From the NCBI RefSeq assembly GCF_002127325.2, contig NC_035448.2, positions 117,145,354 through 117,209,353 of the forward strand: a stretch of DNA of 64,000 bases. The letters are read 5' to 3'. The translations under genes and the position numbers were made by a program. The notes under the pieces were generated by a model. It worked only from the letters and a program-made list of their open reading frames with translations. It had not been told where the DNA came from and did not search any database. The first letter of the stretch is position 1, and each line of letters starts with the position of its first letter. The stretch comes from Helianthus annuus (lineage: Eukaryota; Streptophyta; Magnoliopsida; Asterales; Asteraceae). Of the stretch, positions 1 to 12,190 are shown piece by piece.

Positions 1-169
1 ACGCATTTTGGTTTCGGTTATCCACATTATCATTTATTCAAACATGTATGAACAATACGATCTTGAGGATTCTATGACCAATCTCCTTCTTTATTCTTGG
101 GCACATGATAGACTATATTTATCCAAAATATATGTCTAGATTCTTTTAATGTTGTATCTTAAAAAGATC

Positions 170-870
170 ATGGCGCCAGGAGGAAGGTCTACACCCAAAA
201 AGGGGTAAACTAATCAACATCTCACAGTCAAACTAAAGTTCTTATAGAACAACACGAGGGTGCAGAAATTGCACAACATGCGGTTAATCGGGACGACACT
301 AGTGACGGTACTGGTGGTTCAAGTGATTCAAATCTCGATGGATCGGGAATGAGTAGCAATGCCACACCAGAAGATGCGACCACACAAGGTCTTAATTTTA
401 AGACTTTTCGGACTGTAAGCGGCAAGACCTCGTTAATACGAGAGGTTTGGTACGTTCTGTCTACCACGTAAAGACAATAAAGTTGGTTAGTCATACTAGG
501 AAATACATTCCTAAGTAGACAATTAGATACACAGAGAGTCTCCTGCTGAACGCAACCTTAACTTGGTGGAATCTCCAGGTACAAACGCTAGGAAGGGATA
601 CAGTGAAGAGGTTGTCAGGGGAAGAACTCAAGGATCTTATACAAGAAAAGTATTGCTCGCTGATTTAAATTCAAAGGTTGGAAACAAAATTCTAGAACTC
701 GATCATGACTAGAGCCAATGTTGTTGGTTACACTCGAGGCTTTCACGATCTCTCAAAGGTTGTTCCATACTAGGTAACACCCGAATTCAAACACATTGAA
801 TGCTACCCTTTAGGGTTTAGCCTCTGAGATCCGAGGCATGACCGCATCATCCCACCCTACCTCGATCACT
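170..870 (+). pseudogene. gag remnant of gypsy A
   Basis: An ATG at 170 opens a short basic peptide (MAPGGRSTPKKG) typical of gag amino termini, which stops after a dozen codons. A Ser/Gly/Asp-rich stretch follows in another frame (about 250-410), then a piece around 545-660 that resembles the capsid core (an ATLTWWN motif), and a piece around 720-830 (VVPY..TPEFKHIE) typical of the capsid carboxy end. No zinc knuckle is visible, and the distance to the protease is short, so the gag/protease junction seems partly deleted. At least three reading-frame breaks make it nonfunctional. Confidence 0.6.
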
Positions 871-962
871 CAAATAGTAGTTACCCGACACGTTTCTTAC
901 CAATCAAATTTATGCATGTGAAATGAGTTTCATGGCTAGGACGGGATTGTCCTAGCTACAAT

Positions 963-1022
963 TAGGGATTGGGTTATCCTACATCTAAACATATGGATTG
1001 GGTTATCCTACATTTAAACATA
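963..1022 (+). repeat. Short direct repeat in the gag/protease gap of gypsy A
   Basis: The 19-mer GGATTGGGTTATCCTACAT occurs twice about 29 bp apart. It lies in non-coding sequence where the end of gag would be expected and looks like a small tandem duplication. Confidence 0.6.
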
Positions 1023-1135
1023 GGGTTCCTAAAACTATATAGTGAAGTCCTCGCCACACAGGATTTAACATGTACTTGGCCTAGAGCCAAGTAAGCTAGA
1101 CGTCCCCTCATTATATAGAATCGACATACGGTAAA

Positions 1136-2900
1136 CTAGTCGAGTCAGGGAAAGTTGTTAGAGAATGTTCCTTGGAACTTGGCGAGCGAAGATTCAGTAT
1201 CGATCTCTTACTCATTGAGTTGGGTAGTTTCAACATAGTGGTTGGCATGGATTGGTTATCCGATAACCAAGCCGAAGTCTTTTGCCATGAGAATGTCATT
1301 CGCCTACCACCACTAAACAAAGAGACACTTGTTATTCACGGAGAGAAGCACGACACACCATTGCAGATCATTAATTACAAGAAGGCACAGAAGGGCTTAC
1401 GGAAAGGTTGTATTGCCTTTCTAGCACATGTTGTCGACAAGAAGGTCGTTGGGCCACAACTGACAGATATTCCAGTAGTAAAAGAGTTTCCTGAAATATT
1501 TCCTGAATACTTGTCGGGACTATAACCATATCGACACGTCGAGTTTCATATCGACTTGGCATCGTGAACCGCACCCATAACCAAATCTCCATGTAGATTA
1601 GCACCTTCTGAATTGCAAGAGTTACCCACACAACTTCAAGAGTTGTTGAATAAAGTATTCACTAGACCAAGCTTCTCACCTTGGGGAGTTCCATTCCTAT
1701 TTGTGAATAAGAAGAACAGAACGTTCAGAATGTGCATGGAGTACATAGAGTTGAATAAACTCATCATCAAGAATCGGTATCCACTACTGAGGATCGATGA
1801 CTTATTCAATCAAATACAAGGTTCAAGCTTCTACTCCAAGATAGACTTACGATCGGGGTATAACCAGTTTCGAATACAAGAGGAAAGCGTACCGATAACG
1901 TTTTTTTTTCGAGCTCGTTATGGTCATTACAAGTTTCACGTTATGCCTTTTGGTTTAACGAACGCACCAGCGGTCTTCATGGATTTAATGAACCACGTGT
2001 GCAAGTTGTATCTCGACAAATTCGTCATAGTGTTCATTGACGACATTTTGATATACTTGCGATCAGCAGCTGAGCATGGCAACATTTGAGAACCATTTTA
2101 GAACTACTCAAGAAGGAGACATAAATGCGAGTTTTGGATCCGTGAAGTACAATTTCTCGGGCAGATAGTGAACAAGAAAGGCATTCAAGTAGACACCTCC
2201 AAGATCGAAGCAATTAAGAACTGGGAAGCACCCAAGACTCCAACTGAAGTCCGATAATTCTTGGGATTAGCAGGGTACTATCGGAGATTTATAGAGAATT
2301 TTTCTAAAATTTTCTCAACCGCTAACCTCCCTCACCTAAATCGAGAAACAAGAAGAATCATGTCAACTTCTCAAGGATAAGTTGTGCGATGCACCAATCT
2401 TATCACTACCCGATGGTACCGATGACTTTGTAGTTTACTGTGATGCTTCGCATCAAGGATCGGGTTGCATACTTATGCAACGGGAGAAAATTATCGCGTA
2501 CGCATCATGTCAACTGGAAGTTCATGAAAAGAATGATACCACTCACAACCTCGAGTTAGGCGCAGTGGTATTCACTTTGAAAATATGGCGACATTACTTA
2601 TATGGTACTCACTGTACGATTTTCACGGATCATAAAAGTCTTCAGCACATATTCAATCAAAAAGAACTAAATATGCGTCAGCGAAGTTGGATTGAATTGC
2701 TGAATGACTATGATTGTGAAATAAAGTACCATCCGGGCAAGGCGAACGTTGTAGCAGACGCCTTGAGCCGCAAGGAACGAGTTAGAACTTTGAGAGTTCG
2801 AGCATTACAGATGACGATTCACACGGATCTTACCACACGAATTCATGATGCACAACAAGAAGCGCTCAAGGAAGAACATATTCGAGCAGAAACACTTTGA
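1136..2900 (+). pseudogene. pol remnant of gypsy A: protease, reverse transcriptase and RNase H
   Basis: The segment 1172-1525 holds the carboxy part of a retropepsin-like domain (FNIVVGMDWLS) and the linker into reverse transcriptase (IPVVKEFPEIFPE). Reverse transcriptase follows at about 1613-2330, with the fingers motif, [17 protein letters not shown] and the catalytic FIDDILIY at about 2026-2055. RNase H runs about 2382-2900 with [17 protein letters not shown] and the terminal ADALSRK. A stop after the protease linker, a frameshift near 2089, another near 2300 and a stop at 2898 break the frame. The domains stay recognisable from end to end, so decay is by point changes and small indels rather than large deletions. 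Confidence 0.85.
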
Positions 2901-4240
2901 GTCACAGAAAAACAATTAGTACCGAAAGAAGATGGAACTTTATACTCTGTGGGTAGAATTTGAGTTCCACTGTTTGGCGGCCTTCGGGATGTTATTTTGA
3001 GGAAGCACATAGGCCCAAGACTTGAAAGAGTACTATTGGTGGCCTAACCTCAAAAAGGATATCGCGACTTATGTCGGAAAATGCTTGACCTGCACAATGG
3101 TCAAGACAGAATATCAGAAACCCTCGGGGTTGCTACACCAACCCAAGATTCCCTTCTGGGAATGGGAACAAATATCGATGGACTTCGTTACGAAGCTACC
3201 CAGGACCGCAAGAGACCACGACATGATATGGGTAAACGTCGATAGATTGACAAAGTCCGCACACTTCTTGCCGATTCGGGAGAAGGATAGCACAGAGAAA
3301 CTAGCAGAACTCTATCTTAAGGAAATAGTGGCTCGTCATGGAGTGCCTATTTCAATCATCTCAGACCAAGACGGTCTCTTCATTTCACGAATTTAGAAGT
3401 CATTTCAAGAGGCCTTTGGATCTCATTTAAATCTAAGTACGACTTTTCATCCACAAACTGACGGCCAGAGTGAACGGACAATCCAAACACTCGAAGATAT
3501 GCTTCGTGCGTGTGTTATGGATTTGGGCGGCAATTGGGATACTCATTTTCCTTTGGTTGAGTTTTCCTACAACAACAGCTACCATACAAGTATACAAGCT
3601 GCACCGTTTGAAGCTCTCTATGGTCGAAAGTGTCGCTCTCCGCTATGTTGGGCGGAAGCGGGCGATAAACAACTAATCAGACCGGATTTAGTCCAAAAGA
3701 CTACGGATAAAATCTTTAGATCAGAGACAGTATCAAGGCGGCTCGCGATCGATAAAAGAGCTACGCAGACAGGAGACGGAAGCCATTATCTTTCGAGGTC
3801 GGAGATAAGGCCTTGTTGAAAGTCTCACCTTGGAAGGGCGTAGCAAGTTTCGGCAAATGTGGAAAGCTTAACCCCCGTTATGTAGGACCCTTTGAAATCT
3901 TAGAAAAGATTGGAACCGTTTCCTACAAACTGAAGTTACTAGAAGAACTAAGTAGTGTACATGACATATTTCATGTGTCGAATCTTAAGAAGAGTCCAAC
4001 ACAAGAAACGGTTATCATCCCGGCGGATGAAGTTCACATTGATGACAAACTCCAATTCATAAAGCACCTGTTAAGGTCATGGACCGGGAGGTCCAGAAAA
4101 TACGAAGGAGTCGTAACATATTAGTTAAAATTCGTTGGAACTCTCGACACGGACCCGTATATATTTGGGAACGTACAGATCAAATCAAAACCAAAATACC
4201 CCTACCTGTTTGAGAATACTCCTGCAAAGGATGACTCAGC
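2901..4240 (+). pseudogene. pol remnant of gypsy A: integrase and chromodomain-like tail
   Basis: The HHCC zinc-binding end is visible around 3020-3115 ([15 protein letters not shown]). The DDE core follows with SMDFVTKLP (first Asp, about 3175), IISDQD (second Asp, about 3360) and [14 protein letters not shown] (Glu, about 3455-3500). The carboxy domain at 3813-4200 has [19 protein letters not shown] and a degraded W-x-R-x-G-P chromodomain-like end. Nonsense changes (for example TAG after SRI at about 3394) and several frameshifts disable it. Confidence 0.8.
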
Positions 4241-4264
4241 TTGAATTTCGGGACGAAATTCTTA

Positions 4265-4281
4265 ATAACAGGGGGAGAATA
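4265..4281 (+). other. Polypurine tract of gypsy A
   Basis: A purine run (AACAGGGGGAGAAT) sits a few bases before the inferred LTR start and after the GGGACGAAATTCTTAAT box that precedes plus-strand priming sites in this kind of gypsy element. It would prime plus-strand DNA synthesis. Confidence 0.7.
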
Positions 4282-6550
4282 TGACAACTGCCACTTTCCG
4301 GTAACTTTCTTACACTTAAAGTACTCATTTTAGCTACATTTTTATGCATTTTGAACACTCGAACTGCGTATTTTGTGACATACACTTAGAATACTCATGG
4401 AATACTACTTAGGATGCATATGATCCATTTTTATTAAGTACATTTGAAACAGTTTAAACAATGCATCGAAACTACTAGAAAAGCACCTAATAAACTAGTA
4501 TCCTGACGAAAACGCAGAATCCGCAGAAATCATCTAAACGACATCTTTAGGACTTAGACGAAAGTCCAACATCTTATATATATTAAACCCTAACTAGGAA
4601 TACAAGGGTTTGATTAAAATCTTTCCGAAGTCCGATAACACTAAAAATTGCCTGAAAAGCACTAAAAGCGACGATTTCAACACTTCTCCGCAGAAATCAT
4701 CTTTCTAATATTTTTACGACACGTAAAAATATTATTTAACATAGAATTCATGTGAGGATACATTCGGGTATCATCCAAACCAATAACTATATCAATTCAC
4801 ACAAGTTACACAACTTAACGTTCAAATAACGTCTAACCAAAACAATTCGAAACGAATATCCGAACAATATCAAATCTTTTTTTAATGGTCATCTAGTGTT
4901 AATTGGATCATTATGGTCTAGTAATGGACATTTAAAACCCTTTTAACACTTAAAAACTTGAACATCTACGCTTTCCTAACATTTTTCTAAGAATTCTAAC
5001 ACATTAAACTAGTTAAAACAATTCACCAAGCATGACCCCCCCCCTTATGTGGGCCGCCCCTTGTGGGACCCACATGCTCAAGTTGTTGCTAAAAATATCT
5101 TAGATATTTTGCTTCCCTTGCAAGTTGATGAAGTATGATCATTGTTATAACAACTAGTTACTTTAAGTTACTAACCATTTTCATCATAAATTACACCATA
5201 ACTTACACACACAAAAGCTCCCATCATCTTCATCATTTTCGGCCAAGAACAACCACAAACCAACTTCATTTTTAAGCCACTTTTTGATGATCAAGATGCA
5301 TTTTCATGGAAGTTATGAAGATCTAAGACATCTCCAAGTTGAAGCATCCATTTTCATTCATCTAGGAGCTTTCAACCATCAAAAGTTCATCAACTTTGCT
5401 TTTCATTTTCATCAAGATCATCCCTAGCCACAAGAGCTAGAAGTGAGCATTCTAATCTTTTTTTTTTACTTGTTTATGTATATATTGCTTATGAACAAGT
5501 TATAACTAAAAGATTCATTAAAGAATAAGATGAAAAATACATAAAAGCAAACTAAAAAAAATCATAATATATAAGATTGTTTATGTTGTGATTTGATGCT
5601 TGTTACTTGTTTATTTGATCTAGTTATGATGAGCATCATATGAAAAACTTGTTAGATAATGTTTAAAAACATAATCTAACAAGTATACATGAAAGTATTA
5701 AAAGGGTTATATTAAACTTAATGTTTAAGGAATGAACATATATTTTTGATGTTATAAAAGTGTGTAAAGTATTTTACTAAGAATCATGCTTTTTGAAAGA
5801 TTTATAAAAGAAACATACAAGATAGGTTTTCTATAAAAGTTTGGCAAAACTAGAAGTAGAGTATGATTTTTTTTTTTAAACTAGTAAACATATGTAAAGA
5901 TCATACTAAAACCCTACATGTTTATGAGTTCATCTTGTTAAAAAGTTTGTTATGAATCTCATGTGTTTTTGTTTAGAAAATGATATGTTAATAAACATGG
6001 CAAAGTTCATATATCAAAGGAACTATGGCTAATTTTTCTTAGAAATCATATGTTAGAAAAATTTTTATTTTTAACAAAGTCTTTACATGATTAGAAAGTT
6101 GGTCTTTCTAAACATAAAAATTGACATAAATATATATTTTGGTAAAATATATATTTAGTGAACATATCAAGTATGTGCTATGTGTTTATTATTTGTATTA
6201 GTTATATATAAAAGTTAGGGACTTGATAACAATGACACAAATAAATACAAGACATACTTACAACTAAAGACTTACAAGAATACATATAGACACACTTGAA
6301 AACAACTTACGGACATTCCGAGCTTTCGACGAACACAACTTATGGTCAAAACGGACAACAGGCGAATATATGAACATATCTCCATTCCGAGGAGTTACTA
6401 CGACACTTAGGCGATCATTCGACGCGAATACGACGCGAATACATATAAATCACCAAAACAATATCCGGATGTTTTGAAACTTATAAAACTATTATGTTTT
6501 TATTAACTAAAACTTGGTGATTTTTATATAAATTACAAGATTTTACTAAA

Positions 6551-6720
6551 TGGGCTTATATTCACAAAATGGACTTATTTTACATATGGGCTTATTTTAC
6601 ATATGGGCCTATTTTATACAAATGGGCTTATTATACATATGGGCCTATTTTATACAAATGGGCTTATTATACATATGGGCTTATTTTATACAAATGGGCT
6701 TAACTTTCCTAAGTGGGCTT
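6551..6720 (+). repeat. Tandem array of TGGGCTTATT/TGGGCCTATT units in LTR A
   Basis: Units of roughly 18 and 36 bp built on TGGGCTTATTnTACATA and TGGGCCTATTTTATACAA repeat about eight times. The GGGC core is inverted relative to the GGCCCAA core of the next array, so the two arrays can pair. Confidence 0.8.
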
Positions 6721-6798
6721 AACATAAATACATGGGCTAAGCCCAATATCAAGACTCATGGGCTAAGCCCAAAACCAAACATTTGGGCTAACACTATT

Positions 6799-6920
6799 TA
6801 GGCCCAACACTATTTAAGCCCAACACTATTGAGGCCCAACACTATTGAGGCCCAACACTATTGAGGCCCAACACTATTGAGGCCCAACACTATTTAGGCC
6901 CAACACTATTTGGGCCCAAT
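6799..6920 (+). repeat. 16-bp tandem array AGGCCCAACACTATTG in LTR A
   Basis: About eight near-perfect copies of a 16-bp unit lie head to tail. The GGCCCAA core is the complement of TTGGGCC and thus of the core of the preceding array. Confidence 0.85.
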
Positions 6921-7638
6921 AACATGAATTCTTAGGCTAAGCCCAATGATATATAATTGATAAAAATTACAATTATACAATTTACCTATACAAAGACACG
7001 AAATCAAGAAGACAAGACCCGATGATACAACTCACAAGATACAAGATTACATATATATATTTGGTGAAATATATATAACAGTATAATAATTCATTCATCT
7101 AATACACAGTTCAACGAACAATAAAGACATACAAGTCTTACACATATTTAAGACAGAAGACTTGTACTCAAGTTATTTACAAAGACCGAAGTGTCTAACA
7201 AATATAGAACGTTTGTAGGTCGTGACACTATTCAGGACGACCGTATGTCAGATCACAGTTACTTACCATTCACGGACGCAATTCTGTGAGTTCATGTCCC
7301 CTATTCATTTAAATGTTTTACAACTTTACAACTATCGGGGAAAATACATGTTCAACGTATGTTAAAGTTAGGGAATGAAACACCTTAGATCATGTGCGAA
7401 TTAGGGTTATACATCTAAGCACCATTAATCCAGTTTGGACCTAGGTACAAGTGGTTAGATCTAATGGGTTTTGGCGAGCCCCACTCTTGGTCGTGGACCC
7501 ATACGGAAGAGTGCTTTTGTGTCCCAGTCGATAGGGTTGGATTGCTTCCTTTTTCGTCACACATATTAATGTCCTCGCGAAACATTAATGATCAACGATT
7601 TCATTGACGCTTTACATACTACATCATTACATACAGAT

Positions 7639-7757
7639 ACATTTTATACAACTCACATTTTATGGATACATTTTATACAACTCACATTTTATGGATACAT
7701 TTTATACAACTCACATTTTACAGATACATTTTATACAACTCACATTTTACAGATACA
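7639..7757 (+). repeat. 29-bp tandem array in LTR A
   Basis: Four copies of a 29-bp unit containing ATTTTATACAACTCACATT repeat head to tail near the 3' part of the LTR. It is probably slippage-generated. Confidence 0.8.
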
Positions 7758-8384
7758 TCTCATACAACTAAACTGCATGAACTCGCCAACTTTTGTTGAT
7801 GTTTTCAAACTTAACATGTATTTCAGGAAATTAGTGGACCATGCAGACATTTCAGTCAAGGAAAACAAGTATCAAGACTCCATGCCACCATTTGAAGGGT
7901 TTGCCCGTTATATACCGCCTCTTTGCGGTGATATAGTGGTCAAAGCCTTGACATTTTAAGACTTACATCTTGATGTATAAAACAATGACAACTTAATTTC
8001 ATTCTATGGTTTGTAACCAATACATTTAACTTATGTTGCGTTCTTTTGAAACGATTATGACAATGGCATTGGAGCTTGTTTTTATTCATTTAGTATGTTC
8101 ACTTATATTGTTATGCAATGAGAACCGATCAGATCACACCTCGTGCTTCCGCTATGAGCGGGTGTGACAAAGTTCACGTGGCTTGCTGTGATGATAATCA
8201 ATGTTTTTATGAAACCTCCAAAATGGCGGCTGCCTTTCAATTTATTCCCTCAAGTGCACGTGATGGCTGATTGTGAATGAATGATGTTAATGATGATGTT
8301 GTTGACTGCGAATCCTTCAACAAGTCAGCCGCCCCAAGCCCATGTGATTCTTTGTATTGGCTGCCTTTTGTAAGCAACCGTAGC

Positions 8385-8495
8385 CTACGGTTATTACCGT
8401 AGGTTACGGTTTTAATATTCTGTTCATTCTGTATTTTCTGGCATCACTCCACCGTAGGCTATGGTTTGAATACCGTAGCTTACGGTCGCTGTCCT
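8385..8495 (+). repeat. CCGTAGGCTACGG palindrome cluster upstream of a TATA-like box in LTR B
   Basis: Four to five variants of CCGTAGCCTACGG occur within about 110 bp, followed by an AT-rich TATA-like stretch near 8505. Position relative to the LTR start resembles the motif clusters of LTRs C, D and F. Confidence 0.7.
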
Positions 8496-8824
8496 TGGTC
8501 CCTTGTAAATACATATTTTCAACTTTCAACTAACGAGATCCAGACCCCTCAACTTCAATATTCCATGTTTCTTGTTCTCTTAAGCTATCTTTTAACCCGC
8601 ACAACTCCCGTTTAACATGATATCTTTCTCATAATCCTCCGCGCTTGTCCCGTTTCATCATTGAACTCTCTAACTTCGCTGATTTAACCCGATTAACCTG
8701 TAACACCACAAACGCTCGTAGATATCACATTCGACACGTATAATCAAGTTTACGACAATAAAACACTTGTTATAATACAGTTTAGCACCCGGTTTTTACA
8801 TACTCCATCAGAAGCCCCCACTAC

Positions 8825-9015
8825 TCTTCGCACACATGCCTGTAATGGCCGCGATACTGATACTGATTCTTCGCACACATGCCTGGAATGGCCGCGATAC
8901 TGATACTAAACTTCGCACACATGCCTGGAGGGTCGCGATACAAATAAAACTAGTCTACAATACATGGGAAACCCCCACTAATCTTCGCAAACATGCCTGG
9001 AGGGCCGCGATGTAA
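8825..9015 (+). repeat. Tandem repeat in the transcribed part of LTR B
   Basis: Four copies of a unit of roughly 45-60 bp with CTTCGCACACATGCCTGGA and GGCCGCGAT occur in a row. A tandem repeat with different sequence occupies the same relative place in LTR C. Confidence 0.75.
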
Positions 9016-9428
9016 CTAAAAACGATACATGGGTTACTAAACAAATAAACGTTTTATGAAATGAACACTATTACTAAACAACCCACTGTGAACTCGCTCA
9101 ACTAGTTGTTGACTCTCTGTTACATGCCTTGCAGGTCATTAGGTATACATGGAGCTTGCACTGGGAGGCGCGGTCGTTGTGGACAAGGATCGTGAATGCT
9201 TTGATTAAACATTTTGACACTACATATTCATACTTATGTTGGGTTTATTTTATGCTTCCGCTAAACATTGATGTTGCACTTATGTTTTGAATACCTTTCA
9301 TATTGGTTTGGCTGAATTGCATTTACTTTTACTTATTACTTACATGTTCAATATGATTGGTGGCTTGATCCTGGTCAGTCACGCTCCCAAGCGGTGATAC
9401 TCCGTGGGTGGATTTTGGGGGTGTGACA

Positions 9429-10640
9429 TCTTGGAAGTGCCTTAGAGATGAGTTTGCACGAAATGGTAAGGATGTGGGAGGTTTCTTTATACTTTTCTCA
9501 ATGAGCAAGCCTAACTTTTATTCTTTCAATAGCTCGTTAGTCGGAGAAGGTATATTCTCTCGTTCCAAAGTTATTCGTCTTTTTAAGGGGAAGTTAAGCA
9601 TCTTCCCTAGTCGACATGCTTGTTCCCTTAAGTATTATGGTGTATGGAAAAGAGGTTATTCTTGTAGGGATAATTCAACAAAAAGTTCGTTTATCGTTAC
9701 GAAATGTTTGGCGCATCTGGTTGAGATGTTGAGCTGCCAGCCACCTTACCTTCTGGTTGAGATGTTGAGCTTCGAACCACCTTACCTTCTTTGCTTTCAG
9801 CTGGAAGCTTCCTCGAGTGAGCAGTTTTAGTAGCTTTAGTAGCTTCTGACCTTTCCTGTGTTGACAAGCTACTTTAGTAGCATCTCACATGAGTTGCTTT
9901 TGTAGTCTTTTAGCATAAGCATGTTTTGTCTTTTTTTATTAATATGTGTTTAAAAATAAATGTGTCTTTATTTATAAGGAAACGTGTTTAAGGTGCCTAA
10001 GGCACCCTTTATGTGGTTGTTCTTTGCCCGAGGATGGCTTGGTACCTTCTTATTTTCTTTAGGCTAGTAGCTTCCGGGCTTATAGGGTTTTTGGCTTCAA
10101 GCTTCATGGCTTGCAGCTTCCGAGCTTGAGCTTATAGCTTCTGAGCCCGATCTTTTAGCTTCTCAGCCTATAACTTTAAGCTTGTGGCTTGAAGCTTATA
10201 GCTTCCGGCTTCTGGCTTCTGAGCTTATAGCTTCCGAGCCTAAGCTTATAGCTTCTCATCTCAACCTATAGCTTTAAGCTTGTGGCTTGAAGCTTATAGC
10301 TCCTGGCTTCTAAGCTTATAGCTTCCGAGCCTGAGCTTATAGCTTATTACTTGTTGCCTTCTTAGCTTCTTGACTATATGACTATGCAAGAAGCTGTTAT
10401 ATTGTATTCTTCATGTGTTTTAGCCTGGTTCGCGTACCTACTTTCACTATTAGTCCTCAATTAGAGATGTTTATGATGAGGATGTAAGTGCTTCTGGTCT
10501 TAAGCTGTTGTGCTTCTAGCTTCTCCACTGATTGCAGCTTCTGGGGAGAAGCTGTCAGGTGTACCTATACAGTTGTAAAAGCTGCTAGTTGTCATGTAAA
10601 GTTGATGTAAATAGTAGACATATGCATTTTCTAGACTTTT
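9429..10640 (+). repeat. AGCTT/AAGCTT-rich array region
   Basis: From about 9690 to 10560 the sequence is a loose array of GCTTATAGCTTC, GCTTCCGAGC and GCTTGAAGCTT variants, well over twenty AGCTT cores, many within AAGCTT palindromes. An open frame at 9408-9830 runs out of LTR B and matches no protein family I recognise. The region 9429-9690 shows nothing else. This may be terminal or leader sequence of an unrecognised element. Confidence 0.6.
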
Positions 10641-10769
10641 TGTAAAGTTGACAAAATGTCTCTTTTTAACTTAAATAGTGACAAGATGTCACTTTTTGGA
10701 AAGCACATGTTTATGTCAGAATTTTGTAAAGGTAAAATCTTGTTTGATTTTGGAAGAGTTGTTCTATTT

Positions 10770-11019
10770 CCACACCCCTATAATCTTATTTTCACATCCC
10801 TATTTGTAAACGGGCCGTATAGTCTGATACGGGCCGTATAGAATGTTTATGCACATAATTTAATGCGGTGGAATGTTTTTTTGTTTTTATATGTATACGG
10901 GACGTATAGTTATATACGGGTCGTATACATATTTGAATAATTTTGTTTCGAAGGTCTGATAAGGGTTTTTAGTTTTGAAATCTGTATACGGGCCGTATAA
11001 TGTTATACGGCCCGTATAG
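10770..11019. mobile_element. Left terminal segment of the MULE, cut off by gypsy C
   Basis: The stretch at 10781-10850 (ATCTTATTTTCACAT, then ACGGGCCGTATAG and ATACGGGCCGTATAGAAT) matches, in inverted orientation, the right-end sequence at 27270-27327. Gypsy C enters directly after the motif at 11001-11019, and the motif resumes at 20075. This supports one element whose left end lies near here. No 9-bp duplication could be fixed, so the outer boundary is approximate. Confidence 0.5.
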
Positions 11020-12044
11020 TGTCACACCCCCAAATTCCACCTGCGGAGTATCACCGTTTGGGAGCGTGACTGACTAGGATCGAGCCACCAATCATATTGA
11101 ACATGTAATTAATAAGCAAAAGTAAATGTCATTCAACCATCAATATGAAAGGTGTTCAAAATATTAGTATGTTATCACTGTTTAGCGGAAGCGTATAAAT
11201 AAAACCCAACATGATAAAGTATGAAATGTCATAAAATGTTTAACGAAACATTCACGATCCGTGCCCACAACGACCAGCTCCTCCCTGTGCAATCTCCCAA
11301 ATATACCTAACGACCTGCAAGACATGTAACAGAGGATCAACAACTAGTTGAGCGAGTTCACAGAATGTAGATGCGTAATAGTAAGTTCGTTTGTAACATG
11401 TGGCTCTACTGGGCCGATAGTATGTTCTATTGGTGGGGGCTTCCCATGTTGTATATACACTAGACTATTCGTAACCATAAGTGTTCTTCACAACCGAGAA
11501 TAGTAGTACGTACAAGCATTACGTAGGTTTTACGTAAGTATCCTTCTTTGCCCGAGGACAGTGGTACGCGTGGGGTTTACGTAGGTTTTACGTAAGTGTC
11601 CTTCCTGACTCCGGAAGACAGTAGCATGTTATAGTTTACGTAGGTTTTACGTAAGTGTCCTGCTTAACCCGAGGACCATGGTAGATAGTCTAGTAGCCGC
11701 GTAAGTGCGAGTAATTATTCAATTCCACCATTCAACCCATTCCCTATCCCCGGGAATCCCATGCCTTGGTAAAGAGTGTGAACTCACTTTGGTTTGCTCG
11801 GTATGCTAAGTATGTGCGCAAGTAAATCAATCACGTCCTAGGGTATGCATGTATATGATAATCAGTGTACGTTCATGTTGTTCACGTATAGGTATAATCA
11901 CAGTGGATGATGCATCAAAAGACCCCAAGTAACATGTTGCACGTATTCATGATCATACAAGTCATGCATAGTAACTAACAGCAGTTAATTATCTCGGTTA
12001 AGTTTCAACAGCATAGAATGAGTTACTGTGTTGGTATATAACTC

Positions 12045-12190
12045 GACGAAACTTACTTGTTTCGTCGTGTAACCCTTCGACGAAACCCTCCCCTTTCGTC
12101 GTTCATATCTTTGGCGAAACACTTTCTGTTTCGTCAAGATCCCCTTTGGCGAAACACACTCTTGTTTCGTCAAGAATTCCATTTCGTCAA
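12045..12190. repeat. TTTCGTCGAAAC-type motif array in LTR C
   Basis: About ten GACGAAAC/GTTTCGTC half-sites alternate in both orientations, so neighbouring copies can pair into hairpins. It lies about 1 kb downstream of the LTR start on the coding (minus) strand. The same array is at 18975-19130 in the other LTR. Confidence 0.8.

Larger units (their letters stand above)
1..8169 (+). mobile_element. Ty3/gypsy chromovirus-type retrotransposon A, decayed, left end outside window
   Basis: The order gag, protease, reverse transcriptase, RNase H, integrase and a chromodomain-like tail reads on the plus strand, followed by a polypurine tract and a long LTR. This order and the gypsy-type sequences (for example the FIDD active site near 2035) place it in Ty3/gypsy, probably the Tekay/Del chromovirus group. 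Every domain is broken by stops or frameshifts, so it is an old, dead copy. The 5' LTR is not recognisable and probably lies left of the window; bases 1-169 would then be LTR end or leader. Confidence 0.85.
4282..8169 (+). repeat. 3' LTR of gypsy A (boundaries inferred)
   Basis: The segment begins TGACAACTG just after the polypurine tract and ends GGGTGTGACA, the terminal motif seen in the other gypsy LTRs here. At about 3.9 kb it is long, and with no second LTR to compare I cannot exclude an insertion inside it. It has no coding potential but holds three tandem arrays (6551-6720, 6799-6920, 7639-7757). No target-site duplication can be checked. Confidence 0.55.
8163..9428 (+). repeat. Lone gypsy LTR B (start tentative)
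   Basis: The right end (GTGGATTTTGGGGGTGTGACA-like, ending 9428) is the reverse complement of the end of the gypsy C and F LTRs, so this is a related LTR in plus orientation. A start at 8163 (TGTGACAAAG) would match the TGTGACAACT start of the C LTR and give 1266 bp. No internal sequence follows. The 5 bp on either side (GCGGG and TCTTG) do not match, so it is a truncated or recombined LTR rather than a clean solo LTR. Confidence 0.65.

Noticed and set aside
1136..4205. Considered an endogenous pararetrovirus
   Set aside because: Integrase, polypurine tract and LTR place it in Ty3/gypsy; pararetroviruses lack integrase and LTRs.
9408..9830. 140-codon plus-strand frame
   Set aside because: It starts inside LTR B, crosses its end and enters the AGCTT array; no family resemblance.
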